A DNA stretch of 58,123 nucleotides from Deltaproteobacteria bacterium. GTDB taxonomy: Bacteria > Desulfobacterota > Syntrophia > Syntrophales > UBA8958. Positions 42,434-51,333 of this stretch are shown here, in pieces. Below the pieces are notes generated by a model. That model did no database searches. It saw nothing but the letters and a program-made list of their open reading frames with translations, and was not told the DNA's origin. Location: the NCBI GenBank assembly GCA_029561465.1, contig JAKQIZ010000075.1:1-58123 (forward strand). Reading direction: 5' to 3'. Numbering within the stretch: position 1 is the stretch's first letter; the number at the start of each line of letters is the position of its first letter. The translations under genes and the position numbers were made by a program.

Positions 42434-42997
42434 ATGAAAATAATTGATATTACAGAGCAATCTCTTTATCGCCGACTGATGCCTCTGCTGCTGGCCGCGG
42501 TCGTGACCGTCCTGGCGGCCTGTGCGGCGAAAGGTCCGCCGCCTCCCCCGGGAAGCCTGGCGGCCCGATTCCAGTCCGATACCGCCCTGTTCCAGGAGGG
42601 ATATGAACGACTCCGGGGAGTGGATAGACAAAAGGATGAAGCGATAGCCCGGCAGGCATTCGTCCTACTAATGGAACAATATCCCAAAAGCAAATGGCGT
42701 GGTTACGCCGAGCTGTATCTCCGCCTCCTGAACGAAGAGCAACGGCTCCAAAAAGAATTGCAGGACCTCCATAACCGGGTACAGGCGGACCGGCAGGGCG
42801 CGGCCGTCCGGGAAGCGGGGTTGGAAAAGGAGCGGCAGGAACTGCGATCCCTTCTCGAGCAGGAGCGTGCAGACGCGGCCCGGCTGCAACGGGAGAACCA
42901 GTCCCTGCGTCATGAGAACGACCGGCTTCAGAACAATATCGACTCCCTGAAACGACTGGAGATCGAGTTGGATCGGCGGGACAAGCTCTACCGCTGA
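42434..42997 (+). CDS. Lipoprotein with C-terminal coiled coil
   Basis: A 187-residue protein. The signal sequence ends in the lipobox LAAC (VVTVLAACAAKGPPPPPG). A TPR-like helical part (ERLRGVDRQKDEAIARQAF, LLMEQYPKSKWRGYAELYL) is followed by a long heptad-rich coil to the end (QERADAARLQRENQSLRHEN, quoted in part). The start at 42434 places the Lys/Arg-containing segment before the hydrophobic core. The 3' end overlaps the convergent Nudix gene by 10 bases. Function is unknown, perhaps a periplasmic scaffold for the sensor upstream. Confidence 0.72.
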   Translation: MKIIDITEQSLYRRLMPLLLAAVVTVLAACAAKGPPPPPGSLAARFQSDTALFQEGYERLRGVDRQKDEAIARQAFVLLMEQYPKSKWRGYAELYLRLLNEEQRLQKELQDLHNRVQADRQGAAVREAGLEKERQELRSLLEQERADAARLQRENQSLRHENDRLQNNIDSLKRLEIELDRRDKLYR

Positions 42998-43488
42998 AGG
43001 ACCAGGGAGAGGCCCAGGGCCGTTTTCACATCCCGAATAGAACCGCCGACCAGTAACTCGCGGGCCTCCGCCGACGATACCCTGACGATGGCGATGTCTT
43101 CGTCGGCGTCGGGAGGAAGGGGGGCCGCCTCCAGGTCCTCGGCCAGGTAGAAATGCATATACTCGTTGCCGTAGCCGGGGAGGAGATAACCTTCGAAAAG
43201 TTTGGTGATCCGGCTGGCGCGATAACCCGTTTCCTCCCGTAATTCCCTTTGGACGCAAAGCTCCGGCGTCTCCCCTCGGTCGATGTTTCCCGCGGGTATT
43301 TCCAGAAGATAACCGCCCGTGGCATGGCGGTACTGGCGGATCAAAAGAAAGTTGCCGGTTTCGTCCCGGGGCACCACGGCGATGCAGGGGTTATGGTCGA
43401 TCCAACTCAGGCGGGAGCGGTGGCCGTTGGGCAGGGTGACTTCTTCTTCCAGAACCTTGAAGATGCGGCAGGTATAGACAACCGGCAT
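42988..43488 (-). CDS. Nudix hydrolase, ADP-ribose pyrophosphatase type
   Basis: A 166-residue protein. The Nudix box GNIDRGETPELCVQRELREE (about residues 67-86) fits Gx5Ex7REUxEE, and RQYRHATGGYLLEIPAG before it is typical of ADP-ribose pyrophosphatases. It likely clears ADP-ribose or related nucleotide sugars. It is cotranscribed with the thioredoxin gene 20 bases upstream. Confidence 0.9.
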   Translation of the reverse strand: MPVVYTCRIFKVLEEEVTLPNGHRSRLSWIDHNPCIAVVPRDETGNFLLIRQYRHATGGYLLEIPAGNIDRGETPELCVQRELREETGYRASRITKLFEGYLLPGYGNEYMHFYLAEDLEAAPLPPDADEDIAIVRVSSAEARELLVGGSIRDVKTALGLSLVLQR

Positions 43489-43508
43489 GAGCCTTTCCTT
43501 TCGGGTGA

Positions 43509-44075
43509 TCAGTTCGGTTTTATGACCGCCAGGAGGCGGCGTTCGATCTCTTCCTTGGGAAGGGCGCCGACGGCGCGGCTGAGGAGCTTGCCATCCCGGA
43601 AGAAAAGCAGGGTGGGGATGTTGCGGATGTCGAACTGGGCGGCGGTGACGGGATTTTCATCCACATTTAGTTTGGCGATCCGGACTCCTCCGGCGTATTT
43701 CGCCGCCAGTTCCTCGAGGATGGGCGCCACTGTCCGACAGGGGGCGCACCAGGGGGCCCAACAATCAACGATCACGGTTCCGGGCGCCGTCAATACCTCG
43801 CGGGTGAAGGCGGCGTCGGTAATGTCGAAAGGTTGGCCGGTGTCACCACCGACGACCAGCGGGACGCCGCACCGGCCGCAGAGCGGTCGTTCATTGAGTC
43901 TTGTCTCCGGCATGCGGTTTTTCGTCCCGCAGCTCAGACAGCGGATGATCATGTCATCCAGGGGCGCCCGACATTTGCCGCAGGTCGGGCGGTCCTGCAT
44001 CCGTTCCCTGGGGATGCGGTTTTTCGTCCCGCAATTCAAACAGCGGACGATGATCTGTTCATCTGATCCGGGCAT
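43509..44075 (-). CDS. Thioredoxin with two N-terminal zinc ribbons
   Basis: A 188-residue protein. Residues ~8-40 (IIVRCLNCGTKNRIP ... TCGKC) and ~43-75 (IIRCLSCGTKNRMP ... LCGRC) are two nearly identical zinc ribbons in tandem. A thioredoxin domain follows with active site WAPWCAPCRTVAP and cis-Pro NIPTLLFF. TrxC (thioredoxin 2) normally has one such ribbon. The start at 44075 follows AGGTGAG; the frame runs back to 44306 into the ybaK gene but is not homologous. Confidence 0.9.
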   Translation of the reverse strand: MPGSDEQIIVRCLNCGTKNRIPRERMQDRPTCGKCRAPLDDMIIRCLSCGTKNRMPETRLNERPLCGRCGVPLVVGGDTGQPFDITDAAFTREVLTAPGTVIVDCWAPWCAPCRTVAPILEELAAKYAGGVRIAKLNVDENPVTAAQFDIRNIPTLLFFRDGKLLSRAVGALPKEEIERRLLAVIKPN

Positions 44076-44083
44076 CGACGGTC

Positions 44084-44572
44084 TCACCTTTCTATCGCCG
44101 CCTGCACCGGGATAGGGTGCAGGATCCGGTTGAGTTCCGCAGGGTTCATTTCCGCCAGAATTCCCCGGTGGCCGGCATTGATGAGGATGAGGGGCAAAGA
44201 GAGAATCGTCTCCTCGATATAGATGGGCAATCGCTTTCTGGTTCCGAAGGGAGAGGTGCCCCCGACCTTGTAGCCGGTATGACGCTCCGCAACTTTGGGA
44301 TCGCAAGGGCTGACCGCCTTGACACCGAGAATCCGCGCCAGGGATTTCGTCGAAACGTCCCGATCGCCGTGCATGAGGACGATCAGGGGGCGGCCGTTTT
44401 CATCTTCCATGACCAGAGTCTTGATGACCTTGTGCTCGTCCACGCCCAGTTCCCGGGCGGAGATCCGGGTTCCGCCCCGGTCCACGTATTTATAAGCCAA
44501 GAGCCGGAAAACCGCCTCATGACTTTTCAATTCCCGCATGGCCGGCGTCATGGGGAATTTCTCTTTGGACAT
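44084..44572 (-). CDS. ybaK: YbaK/EbsC-type Cys-tRNA(Pro) deacylase
   Basis: A 162-residue trans-editing protein that removes Cys mischarged on tRNA-Pro. YbaK motifs are KTLVMEDENGRPLIVLM, KSLARILGVKAVSPCDP, and GYKVGGTSPFGTRKRLPIYI with the conserved GG-SPFG loop. It is 8 bases upstream of the thioredoxin start on the same strand. Confidence 0.92.
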   Translation of the reverse strand: MSKEKFPMTPAMRELKSHEAVFRLLAYKYVDRGGTRISARELGVDEHKVIKTLVMEDENGRPLIVLMHGDRDVSTKSLARILGVKAVSPCDPKVAERHTGYKVGGTSPFGTRKRLPIYIEETILSLPLILINAGHRGILAEMNPAELNRILHPIPVQAAIER

Positions 44573-44729
44573 GAGAACCTCTGCTGCGCTGTAAAATATT
44601 CATTCCGTACGGGAGAGTCAATATTACGCTGACTCACCATACCCGAAAATGCCCGTTATGTAAAGATCAGGACTTTTTCGCTGTTTTGTTGTATATACGT
44701 CGGCATTTAAGGGATTGCAGGAGGGCGGC

Positions 44730-46088
44730 ATGCGCGTCATCATCATCGGCGCCGGCGAGGTCGGCTATCACATTGCAAAAAAACTGTCCGAGGAGAACCA
44801 GGAAGTGGTCCTCATCGACCAGGATCCCGCCAAGATCCGGAGGATCAACGAGAATCTGGACGTGCAATCCTTTCTAGGGTCCGGAACGAGTCCCCAGGCC
44901 CTCCGTGCCGTGGGCATCGAGGAGGCGGAATTGCTGGTGGCCGCCACGGACAGCGACGAGGTGAACCTGATTGCCTGCCTGCTGGCAAGGAATCTCAACC
45001 GTCACATGGTCAAGGTGGCCCGGGTACGTAACCGGGAGTATTTGCAGGAGCAGTCGCTGTTCAGCAAGGACCTCCTCGGGGTGGATCTCCTCATCAACAC
45101 CCGGGACATGATGGTGGAGACGATCCTGGGACTCATGGAAGTCCCCGGGGCGTCAGAGGTCATCGATTTTGTGGGCGGCAAGGTGAAGATGGTGAGCTTC
45201 CTCATCTCCGGCGACTCGCCCCTGGCCGGCAAAAAGCTCAGTGATTTGAAGGCCTATGAGGGTAATCTCCTGGTCGGGGCCATCGTCCGGGGCCACAAGA
45301 TCGTCATCCCCAGCGGCCGGGATACCATCCAGCCCCACGATCTGGTCTATTTCGTCATGAAGAAGACCGAACTGGAAGGCTCCCTGGCCCAGTTCGACAT
45401 GGCGAACCGGCCCATGAAAAACATCATCATCGTCGGGGCGGGGGAGACGGGAATGGCCATCGCCAAAGCTCTGGACGAGCGGCGCCTGAACGTCAAGATC
45501 ATCGATCAGGACGGCGAAAGATGTAAAAAGATGGCCGGCATCCTGAAGCGGGTGATCGTGATCCGGGGTGACGGAGCAGACCGGGACCTCCTCCGGGAGG
45601 AAAATGCCGGAGAGATGGACCTGATCATCGCCGTGACGGGGGACGAGGAGAGCAATGTCCTGATCTCCCTGCTGGCCAAGGAACTGGGCGGCCGGCGCAC
45701 TATCACCCGGGTGAGCAAGCTGAGTTATATGTCCATCGTCTCCGCCGTGGGGCTGGATACGGTCATCAACCCCCGCATGGCGGCGGTGCGGGCGATCCTC
45801 CAGTACATCCGTCGGGGCCGGATCCTGTCCGTGGCGCCCCTGCGGGAGGAACAGGCCGAGGCCATCGAGGCGGAGGCCATGGAAACCTCGGATATCGTCA
45901 ACACCCCCCTGTGCCGGGTCAACTTTCCTCCCGGCGCCATCCTGGGCGCCATCGTCCGGGGCGAGGAGATCATTATTCCCCAGGGTGACACCATCGTCCT
46001 TCCCCATGACCGGATCATCATCTTCGCCCTCCAACAGGTCCTTCCCAAACTTGAAGAACTGCTGACTGTAAAGCTGGAGTATTTTTGA
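44730..46088 (+). CDS. trkA: Trk potassium uptake regulatory subunit
   Basis: A 452-residue cytoplasmic gating subunit with two RCK (NAD-binding KTN plus TrkA-C) repeats. The first Rossmann motif is VIIIGAGEVGYHIAKKL (residues 2-18), the second IIIVGAGETGMAIAKALDE near 232. Each is followed by a TrkA-C domain (e.g. SFLISGDSPLAGKKLSDL). The start at 44730 follows AGGAGGGCGG; TTG 44715 is an open-frame artefact. The stop overlaps the trkH start by one base (TGATG). Confidence 0.95.
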   Translation: MRVIIIGAGEVGYHIAKKLSEENQEVVLIDQDPAKIRRINENLDVQSFLGSGTSPQALRAVGIEEAELLVAATDSDEVNLIACLLARNLNRHMVKVARVRNREYLQEQSLFSKDLLGVDLLINTRDMMVETILGLMEVPGASEVIDFVGGKVKMVSFLISGDSPLAGKKLSDLKAYEGNLLVGAIVRGHKIVIPSGRDTIQPHDLVYFVMKKTELEGSLAQFDMANRPMKNIIIVGAGETGMAIAKALDERRLNVKIIDQDGERCKKMAGILKRVIVIRGDGADRDLLREENAGEMDLIIAVTGDEESNVLISLLAKELGGRRTITRVSKLSYMSIVSAVGLDTVINPRMAAVRAILQYIRRGRILSVAPLREEQAEAIEAEAMETSDIVNTPLCRVNFPPGAILGAIVRGEEIIIPQGDTIVLPHDRIIIFALQQVLPKLEELLTVKLEYF

Positions 46089-47539
46089 TGAATTTTCGCC
46101 TCATCGCCTATCTGGTGGCCGTTCTGTTGTTCTGCATCGGACTGTCCATGACGGCGCCCCTGGGTGTTGCCCTCTATTACGGCGACGGCAGCGCCCCGGC
46201 CCTGCTGGGTTCTCTTTTACTGACCTGCGGCGCCGGGGGCGGGGTATTTTTCCGAACCCGGGGACAGGAGGACTTCTATCTGAGCCATCGGGACGGGGTG
46301 GCCATCGTCACCCTGGGCTGGCTGGCCGCGGGCCTGGCGGCGACGCTGCCCTATCTGCTTTCCGGGGCGATTCCCGACTTTACGAATGCTTACTTCGAGA
46401 GCATCTCCGGATTGACGACCACGGGATCGAGCATCTTTAAGGACGTCGAAGTGCTGCCCCAGGGCATCCTCTTCTGGCGCGCCCAGACCCAGTGGCTGGG
46501 GGGGATGGGGATCATCGTCCTTTCCATTGCCATCCTCCCCTTTCTCGGCATCGGGGGCATGCAGCTCTACAAGGCCGAAACCCCCAGTCCCGTGGTGGAC
46601 AAACTGACTCCCCGGATCTCCGATACCGCTCAGGCCCTCTGGAAGATCTACATTGTCCTCACTATAATTCAGATCTTCCTCCTCATGTCCGGGGGGATGG
46701 ACTGGTTCGATTCCATCTGCCATACCTTCGCCACCATGCCCACCGGCGGCTTTTCTCCAAAAAACGCCAGCGTCGGCCACTACCAAAGCGTCTATATCGA
46801 TTTCGTCATCGTCCTGTTCATGTTCGTGGCGGGGATGAATTTCTCCCTGCATTACAAGCTGGTGAAAGGGAATGTCCGGCAGTTCTTCCGGGATCCGGAA
46901 TTTCGCTCCTATCTGTTCATCACCGCGGCGATCATCCTGGTGATCACCATCGATCTTTACGGAGCCGCGATCTACAAGGGGATCTTCGATGCCTGCCGCT
47001 ATGCCGCCTTCCAAGTGGTGTCCATCATGACCACCACCGGTTTCGTCACCGCGGATTTCGAGCAGTGGCCGGTATTGTCCCAGCAACTCCTGCTGCTCTG
47101 CATGTTTCTGGGGAGCATGGCCGGATCAACGGGGGGCGGCATCAAGATCATGCGCATCGTCCTGCTGCTCAAACACTGCTATCTGGAGATCTTCCGCATC
47201 ATCCATCCCCATGCCACCACCGTGGTGAAGCTGGGGGAGATACCCGTTCCCCAGACCATCATGCGGAGCATCTGGGGTTTTTTTCTCCTCTACGTGGGGA
47301 TTTACATCGTCGCCACGGTGGCGATGGCAGCTTTGGGGCTGGACATGATCTCCTCGATCTCCGCTGTGGCCACCTGCCTGGGGAACGTGGGTCCCGGTCT
47401 GGGCAGCGTGGGCCCCATGGACAACTTCTCCGGGGTGCCCGTCCTGGGCAAGTGGCTCCTCATCTTCTGCATGCTCCTGGGGCGCCTGGAGATCTACACG
47501 ATCATCGTCCTGCTCATGCCGGGCTTCTGGAGGAAGTAA
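46088..47539 (+). CDS. trkH: Trk potassium uptake transmembrane subunit
   Basis: A 483-residue membrane protein with four M1-P-M2 units. The filter segments are ISGLTTTGSSIF, FATMPTGGFSP, VSIMTTTGFVTAD and CLGNVGPGLGSVG, each with the family glycine. It forms the potassium pore gated by TrkA. The ATG at 46088 overlaps the trkA stop, giving translational coupling. Confidence 0.95.
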   Translation: MNFRLIAYLVAVLLFCIGLSMTAPLGVALYYGDGSAPALLGSLLLTCGAGGGVFFRTRGQEDFYLSHRDGVAIVTLGWLAAGLAATLPYLLSGAIPDFTNAYFESISGLTTTGSSIFKDVEVLPQGILFWRAQTQWLGGMGIIVLSIAILPFLGIGGMQLYKAETPSPVVDKLTPRISDTAQALWKIYIVLTIIQIFLLMSGGMDWFDSICHTFATMPTGGFSPKNASVGHYQSVYIDFVIVLFMFVAGMNFSLHYKLVKGNVRQFFRDPEFRSYLFITAAIILVITIDLYGAAIYKGIFDACRYAAFQVVSIMTTTGFVTADFEQWPVLSQQLLLLCMFLGSMAGSTGGGIKIMRIVLLLKHCYLEIFRIIHPHATTVVKLGEIPVPQTIMRSIWGFFLLYVGIYIVATVAMAALGLDMISSISAVATCLGNVGPGLGSVGPMDNFSGVPVLGKWLLIFCMLLGRLEIYTIIVLLMPGFWRK

Positions 47540-47545
47540 GACTGA

Positions 47546-47848
47546 ATCCGGCGGTTCGCGATCAACAGATCTTGGAAGAACGGCATCACAAGGAAAAACT
47601 ACTTTTCCCTCGTCGGCTATTACGGCTTTCACGGTGAAGAGATCCTGACGGAAAACGATCCGCCGGGGACGGATTTCCTGGCGTCCCTGGCCGCCGACTG
47701 GGAGCGGGAGGCCCTGGCGGATCTGCTGGCCACGAAACGAAGAAAATATCGATCCGCCGGACCGCCGGCCGGCTGCGGAAAAAAGCGGGGTGCCAGGATC
47801 AGGGACAGACGGCCCCCGCCAATTGCTGCCATAGGCTTCCGGGCTTGA
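47546..47848 (+). pseudogene. Coding-like remnant without a start codon downstream of trkH
   Basis: After two stops in the trkH frame, 100 codons stay open. Codons about 10-65 read like a real protein with GC-rich third positions: NGITRKNYFSLVGYYGFHG, then ENDPPGTDFLASLAADWER, then EALADLLATKRRKYR. No ATG, GTG or TTG occurs in frame before this part. The end overlaps the convergent secreted-protein gene and looks non-coding. A gene that lost its 5' end is the simplest reading; I recognise no family. Confidence 0.4.
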
Positions 47849-48275
47849 CGGCCTTCCAGGGAGCCCGGGCGTCGGAAGTCGTCTGGAGGGCCCGGTCGGC
47901 GGCGTCGCGGAACTGGATGACGAGAAACCGCAGCCGCTGCTTCGGACAGTCCAACTCCATCACCAGAACGAGATAATAAAAATTCTCCAACGATTCTTTA
48001 TAGGTAGGGATTTCTCTCCGGAGGCGCCGGCGGAAGATGCTGTCGGGGGTGGGCTTGATCAGGGCCGGCACCACGACCTTTCCCGGTGCGGAGCGAGTCA
48101 GGCGCGTCTTATCGATAAAGATGGCGTCCCGGTATCTGGTAAAACCGAGGAAACTCCAGGGATTATCCCCGGCGTTATCAGCATGTGCCCCGCCCGGGAC
48201 GAGGATCAACAATAACAAGCCCAGCAGACAACCGCCGGTCCGGCGCTGGCTGCCCCTCTTTGACGACCGGTTCAC
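47799..48275 (-). CDS. Secreted protein resembling surface-adhesin protein E
   Basis: A 158-residue protein. A basic N-terminus and hydrophobic core (CLLGLLLLILVPGGAHA) form a signal peptide cut before DNAGDNP. The mature part has the layout of the surface-adhesin E family: AIFIDKTRLTRSAPGKVVV, YYLVLVMELDCPKQRLRFL with a Cys, and a C-terminal WKAVKPGSLWQQLAGAVC with the second Cys. The GTG start at 48275 has GAGGAGG 6 bases upstream; ATG 48305 is open but lacks a site. Role unknown. Confidence 0.7.
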   Translation of the reverse strand: MNRSSKRGSQRRTGGCLLGLLLLILVPGGAHADNAGDNPWSFLGFTRYRDAIFIDKTRLTRSAPGKVVVPALIKPTPDSIFRRRLRREIPTYKESLENFYYLVLVMELDCPKQRLRFLVIQFRDAADRALQTTSDARAPWKAVKPGSLWQQLAGAVCP

Positions 48276-48527
48276 CGTTCCCTCCTCTTGCCGGTTCCTG
48301 ATCATGGTCTTACACTTCTTTCCGGAGCGGGAAGCATGAGGGCGAAAAGAAGACCGTCCTCCTCAGCTCCCGGCTTAGCGGTCCAAAGGGGTAATGAGGG
48401 GCCGAAGCCCGAACCCGGTGTGACGTCGGGAAGATGAATTTGTCCTTTGACAGCCGCCACGGATCTATTGTAACAGAGATACGGGAGGTTTCCCAGCTTT
48501 GATTGCCGAAACAGGAGACACATCTTC

Positions 48528-48983
48528 ATGACGAGAATCTTGATTGTCTATCACACTCAGACGGGGAACACGGAAAAGATGGCCCAAGCGGTGGCGGTGG
48601 GGGCCCGGGCCATCAAGGATACGGAAGTAGTTTGCAAACGGGCCGCTGATGCCACCCTGGAGGATCTCCTGACCGCCGACGGTCTGGCGGTGGGCACCCC
48701 CGAGAACTTTGGGTACATGTCGGGAATGATAAAGGATTTCTTTGACCGAACCTATTATCCCGCCCAGGACAAGGTCTTCCGCAAGCCCTATGTGGTGTTC
48801 ATCAGCGCCGGAAATGACGGTACGGGGGCACTCAAGGCCATCGAGCGTATTGCCCTGGGCTACAAATTCAAGCCGGTCTATAATCCCGTCATCGCCCGGG
48901 GACAGGTCACGCCGGAGATCCTGGCCCAGTGCCGCGAACTGGGCGGTGTCCTCGCCGGGGGCTGCCAGGCGGGGATCTTCTGA
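48528..48983 (+). CDS. Flavodoxin-family protein
   Basis: A 151-residue FMN-binding fold: the phosphate loop ILIVYHTQTGNTEKMAQAV (quoted in part), then LAVGTPENFGYMSGMIKDFF and VVFISAGNDGTGAL around the isoalloxazine. It may be an NAD(P)H:quinone-type reductase or electron carrier. It converges on the aldolase-containing operon with a 7-base gap. Confidence 0.85.
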   Translation: MTRILIVYHTQTGNTEKMAQAVAVGARAIKDTEVVCKRAADATLEDLLTADGLAVGTPENFGYMSGMIKDFFDRTYYPAQDKVFRKPYVVFISAGNDGTGALKAIERIALGYKFKPVYNPVIARGQVTPEILAQCRELGGVLAGGCQAGIF

Positions 48984-48990
48984 ACGAAAC

Positions 48991-50265
48991 CTAAAATTCT
49001 ATCATCCGGAAGAAAAGCCTTCGGCAGGTTGTTTCCAATTCTTTTAGAAGGCGGAATGCATCCCGAAAATCATCCCGCCCCGCGGTGAAGACGCCGTGAC
49101 CATAGACGATTGCGGCGCCGGTCTCCCGGACGGCAGGCGGAACGGTGCGGCCCAAGCCGTAGGGCCCGCCGCCGGCTTCACCGGTGACGACGGCAAAGCC
49201 GGCGATCCGGCGCTCCCGAGGACAAAAGCGGTGGCAACCACCCCGTTGGGGGCAGTCGTATTCCCGGCAGTCCAGGGAGAGGATTACGCAAAACGGCGGA
49301 TGGCCATGGAGAACGGCCCGGTACGGGGTTTCCAGGACGATGCGCCGGTGGGCGGGAAGTTCCGTCGAAGCGCCGGCGTCTTGCGGTGACGGCCCCGGCA
49401 GCGGGACGGTGATGATTCCGCCCTCCAGGTCGTCCAGGGCGCTTCCCCGGCCGGTGATGAAAAGCTCATCGCCCCGGCGATAGGAAATATTGCCGAAGCT
49501 GGCGTTTACCAGCCCCGCCGCCACGGTCCTGCGTCCAGTAGCGGCGATGGCGGTACGGATTGCCGCCTCCGTCTCGAAGGGCCCGGTCGGGAGGGGGGCG
49601 GCCGTTTCCGGCGGAGGGACGCTTCGGGAGGGGGGATCGAGATGGGGACGGATTTTCGCGACCAGGGCGCCCGTCGTTTCATCCGTTGCCGGCCGATGCC
49701 CCGGGCGCGGCAGCAGATCAAAGAAAAATTTGACAAAAACAGCGAAACAGACGGCGCTGTATATGACAATTGCCGTATCCAAGTCCCTCTTGGCCGTGGC
49801 GACGATCGTCCCGTCCGGAGTGACGACGACCCGGCGCTTTTCCAGCCTCTCCGTCAGCTCTTCCTCCCCGCCGGTTTTCCATACGGGCAGGTCGGTGAGA
49901 AAGACCCGGGTTTCAAAATCCTGAGGCCGGATGATGCCGTCCGGGGCGGCGGCAAGGTAGCGGATGACGGACCGGTATGGCTCCGGCGGGGCGGCGGCGA
50001 GGATCGCCCCGCGACCCAAGCGGCGGGCCGTTTTAGCCAGCGTTGCCGTCCGGGAATCCGCCCGGTTCCAGATCATCCCGTTTCCCCGTTTTAGGGGAGC
50101 AGATGGGGCGATGATGACTCCGGCGGGGGATTGCCGCGTAGGAAGAGGATCTGAATGGACGGGAGGGGGCGCTGCCGCGCCCAGGAGCAATGTCTCCCCG
50201 TCGGCGGCAAGGCTCGCCCGGATCAGTTTTTCCTCGTGGCGGATAAAAAGTCCTAATCCATCCAT
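48991..50265 (-). CDS. Class II aldolase/adducin protein with a degenerate N-terminal copy
   Basis: A 424-residue protein, about twice the family length. The C-terminal half (~215-424) is a complete class II aldolase domain: NASFGNISYRRGDELFITGR, the metal pair in AVLHGHPPFCVIL, and the third His in IVYGHGVFTAGRDDF. It also has an inserted CREYDCPQRGGCHRFC stretch rich in Cys and His. The N-terminal half shows a similar order (SPAGVIIAPS, LAAAPDGIIRPQDFE, VVVTPDGTIVATAKRD) but lacks the histidines, so it looks like a decayed duplicate domain. It is the last gene of a three-gene run with the zinc dehydrogenase and LsrF-like aldolase. Confidence 0.75.
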   Translation of the reverse strand: MDGLGLFIRHEEKLIRASLAADGETLLLGAAAPPPVHSDPLPTRQSPAGVIIAPSAPLKRGNGMIWNRADSRTATLAKTARRLGRGAILAAAPPEPYRSVIRYLAAAPDGIIRPQDFETRVFLTDLPVWKTGGEEELTERLEKRRVVVTPDGTIVATAKRDLDTAIVIYSAVCFAVFVKFFFDLLPRPGHRPATDETTGALVAKIRPHLDPPSRSVPPPETAAPLPTGPFETEAAIRTAIAATGRRTVAAGLVNASFGNISYRRGDELFITGRGSALDDLEGGIITVPLPGPSPQDAGASTELPAHRRIVLETPYRAVLHGHPPFCVILSLDCREYDCPQRGGCHRFCPRERRIAGFAVVTGEAGGGPYGLGRTVPPAVRETGAAIVYGHGVFTAGRDDFRDAFRLLKELETTCRRLFFRMIEF

Positions 50266-50291
50266 ATGCTCAGGAGATCATCTCCGGGCCG

Positions 50292-51323
50292 TCACCCTTG
50301 CCCGTGAGGAAGGAGGATCACCTTCAGGGCTTCGCCGCCGTCCGCCACGAGCCGGAACCCCTGCTGGGCCTCTGTCAGGGGTAGACGATGGGTGATCATC
50401 CGCTCTACGGGGACACGACCCAGGCGGATCAGCTCGATGGCCGCCACGGCGTCCTGGGGGCTGTTGCCGTAGGAGGGCATGAGCTTGATCTCGTTGCGCC
50501 AGAAGTCGTTGATCGGCACGGCCAGATCGATACCGGGCTCCGTGGTGGCGAAGCAGAGGATCGTTCCTCCCCGGTCCACACACTGGAGGGACTGGGCGAA
50601 GGCCACCGGGGCGCCGGTGCAAACGATGACCAGGTCGGCGAGGCGGCCTTCGTTGATCTGCCGCACCCAAGCTGGAATATCGTCACGGGCGTCAGCCACG
50701 GCGTCGGCGCCGAAGCGGACGGCCTGATCCCGACGATGGGCGCTGATGTCCGTGGCCATTATGTTTCCCGCTCCGGTAGCCCGGGCCAGCATGATGTGGA
50801 GAATTCCCGAGATGCCGCTGCCCAGGATAAGCACGGAACATCCGGGCTGGAGCCGGGCCAGGCGCTGTCCCCTGATGACGCAGGCCAAAGGCTCGATCAT
50901 CGCCCCGGCGGCGAAGGAGACGTTCCCGGGCAGGAGGAACGTCCCCCGATCGACGTTGAGGTGGGGAACCCGCAAATATTCGGTGAAACCGCCGGGGTCG
51001 TAGTTGGTGCCGTGGAGGGTTTCGCAGGCGGTATGACAGCCCTGGAGGCAGTACCGGCAGGTGTTGCAGGGTATATGGTGGGAGACGAAGACCCGGTCGC
51101 CCTCGCGGTAGGCGGTAACCCCGGCGCCGACCGCGACGACGGTCCCGGCGATTTCGTGGCCCAACACCAGGGGGGCCTTCTTAATCCGATACCACTCCAT
51201 GATGTCGCTGCCGCAGATCCCGCTGGCCATAACCTTGACCAGCATCTCACCGGGGCCGATGGCTGGGACGGTCAGCTCCTCGACCCGGACATCATCGTTG
51301 CGATAATACATGGCGACGCGCAT
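50292..51323 (-). CDS. Zinc-dependent medium-chain dehydrogenase (sorbitol/threonine dehydrogenase type)
   Basis: This 343-residue enzyme has the catalytic zinc Cys in GICGSDIMEWY, GHEIAGTVVAVGAG with the zinc His, a structural zinc cluster CNTCRYCLQGCHTAC, the catalytic-site AMIEPLACV, and the Rossmann loop VLILGSGISGILHIMLA. It oxidises a polyol or hydroxy-acid side group with NAD(P). It lies between an LsrF-like aldolase (10 bases upstream) and a class II aldolase, suggesting one step in a sugar-phosphate or deoxysugar route. Confidence 0.88.
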   Translation of the reverse strand: MRVAMYYRNDDVRVEELTVPAIGPGEMLVKVMASGICGSDIMEWYRIKKAPLVLGHEIAGTVVAVGAGVTAYREGDRVFVSHHIPCNTCRYCLQGCHTACETLHGTNYDPGGFTEYLRVPHLNVDRGTFLLPGNVSFAAGAMIEPLACVIRGQRLARLQPGCSVLILGSGISGILHIMLARATGAGNIMATDISAHRRDQAVRFGADAVADARDDIPAWVRQINEGRLADLVIVCTGAPVAFAQSLQCVDRGGTILCFATTEPGIDLAVPINDFWRNEIKLMPSYGNSPQDAVAAIELIRLGRVPVERMITHRLPLTEAQQGFRLVADGGEALKVILLPHGQG

Positions 51324-51333
51324 GGTTCCTTCT

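Noticed and set aside
44076..44306. Upstream extension of the thioredoxin frame
   Set aside because: It overlaps ybaK in another frame and a good start with ribosome site lies at 44075.
47540..47548. TGA after the trkH stop as a selenocysteine codon
   Set aside because: It follows a TAA stop in the same frame, no SECIS-like hairpin fits, and no Sec family motif surrounds it.
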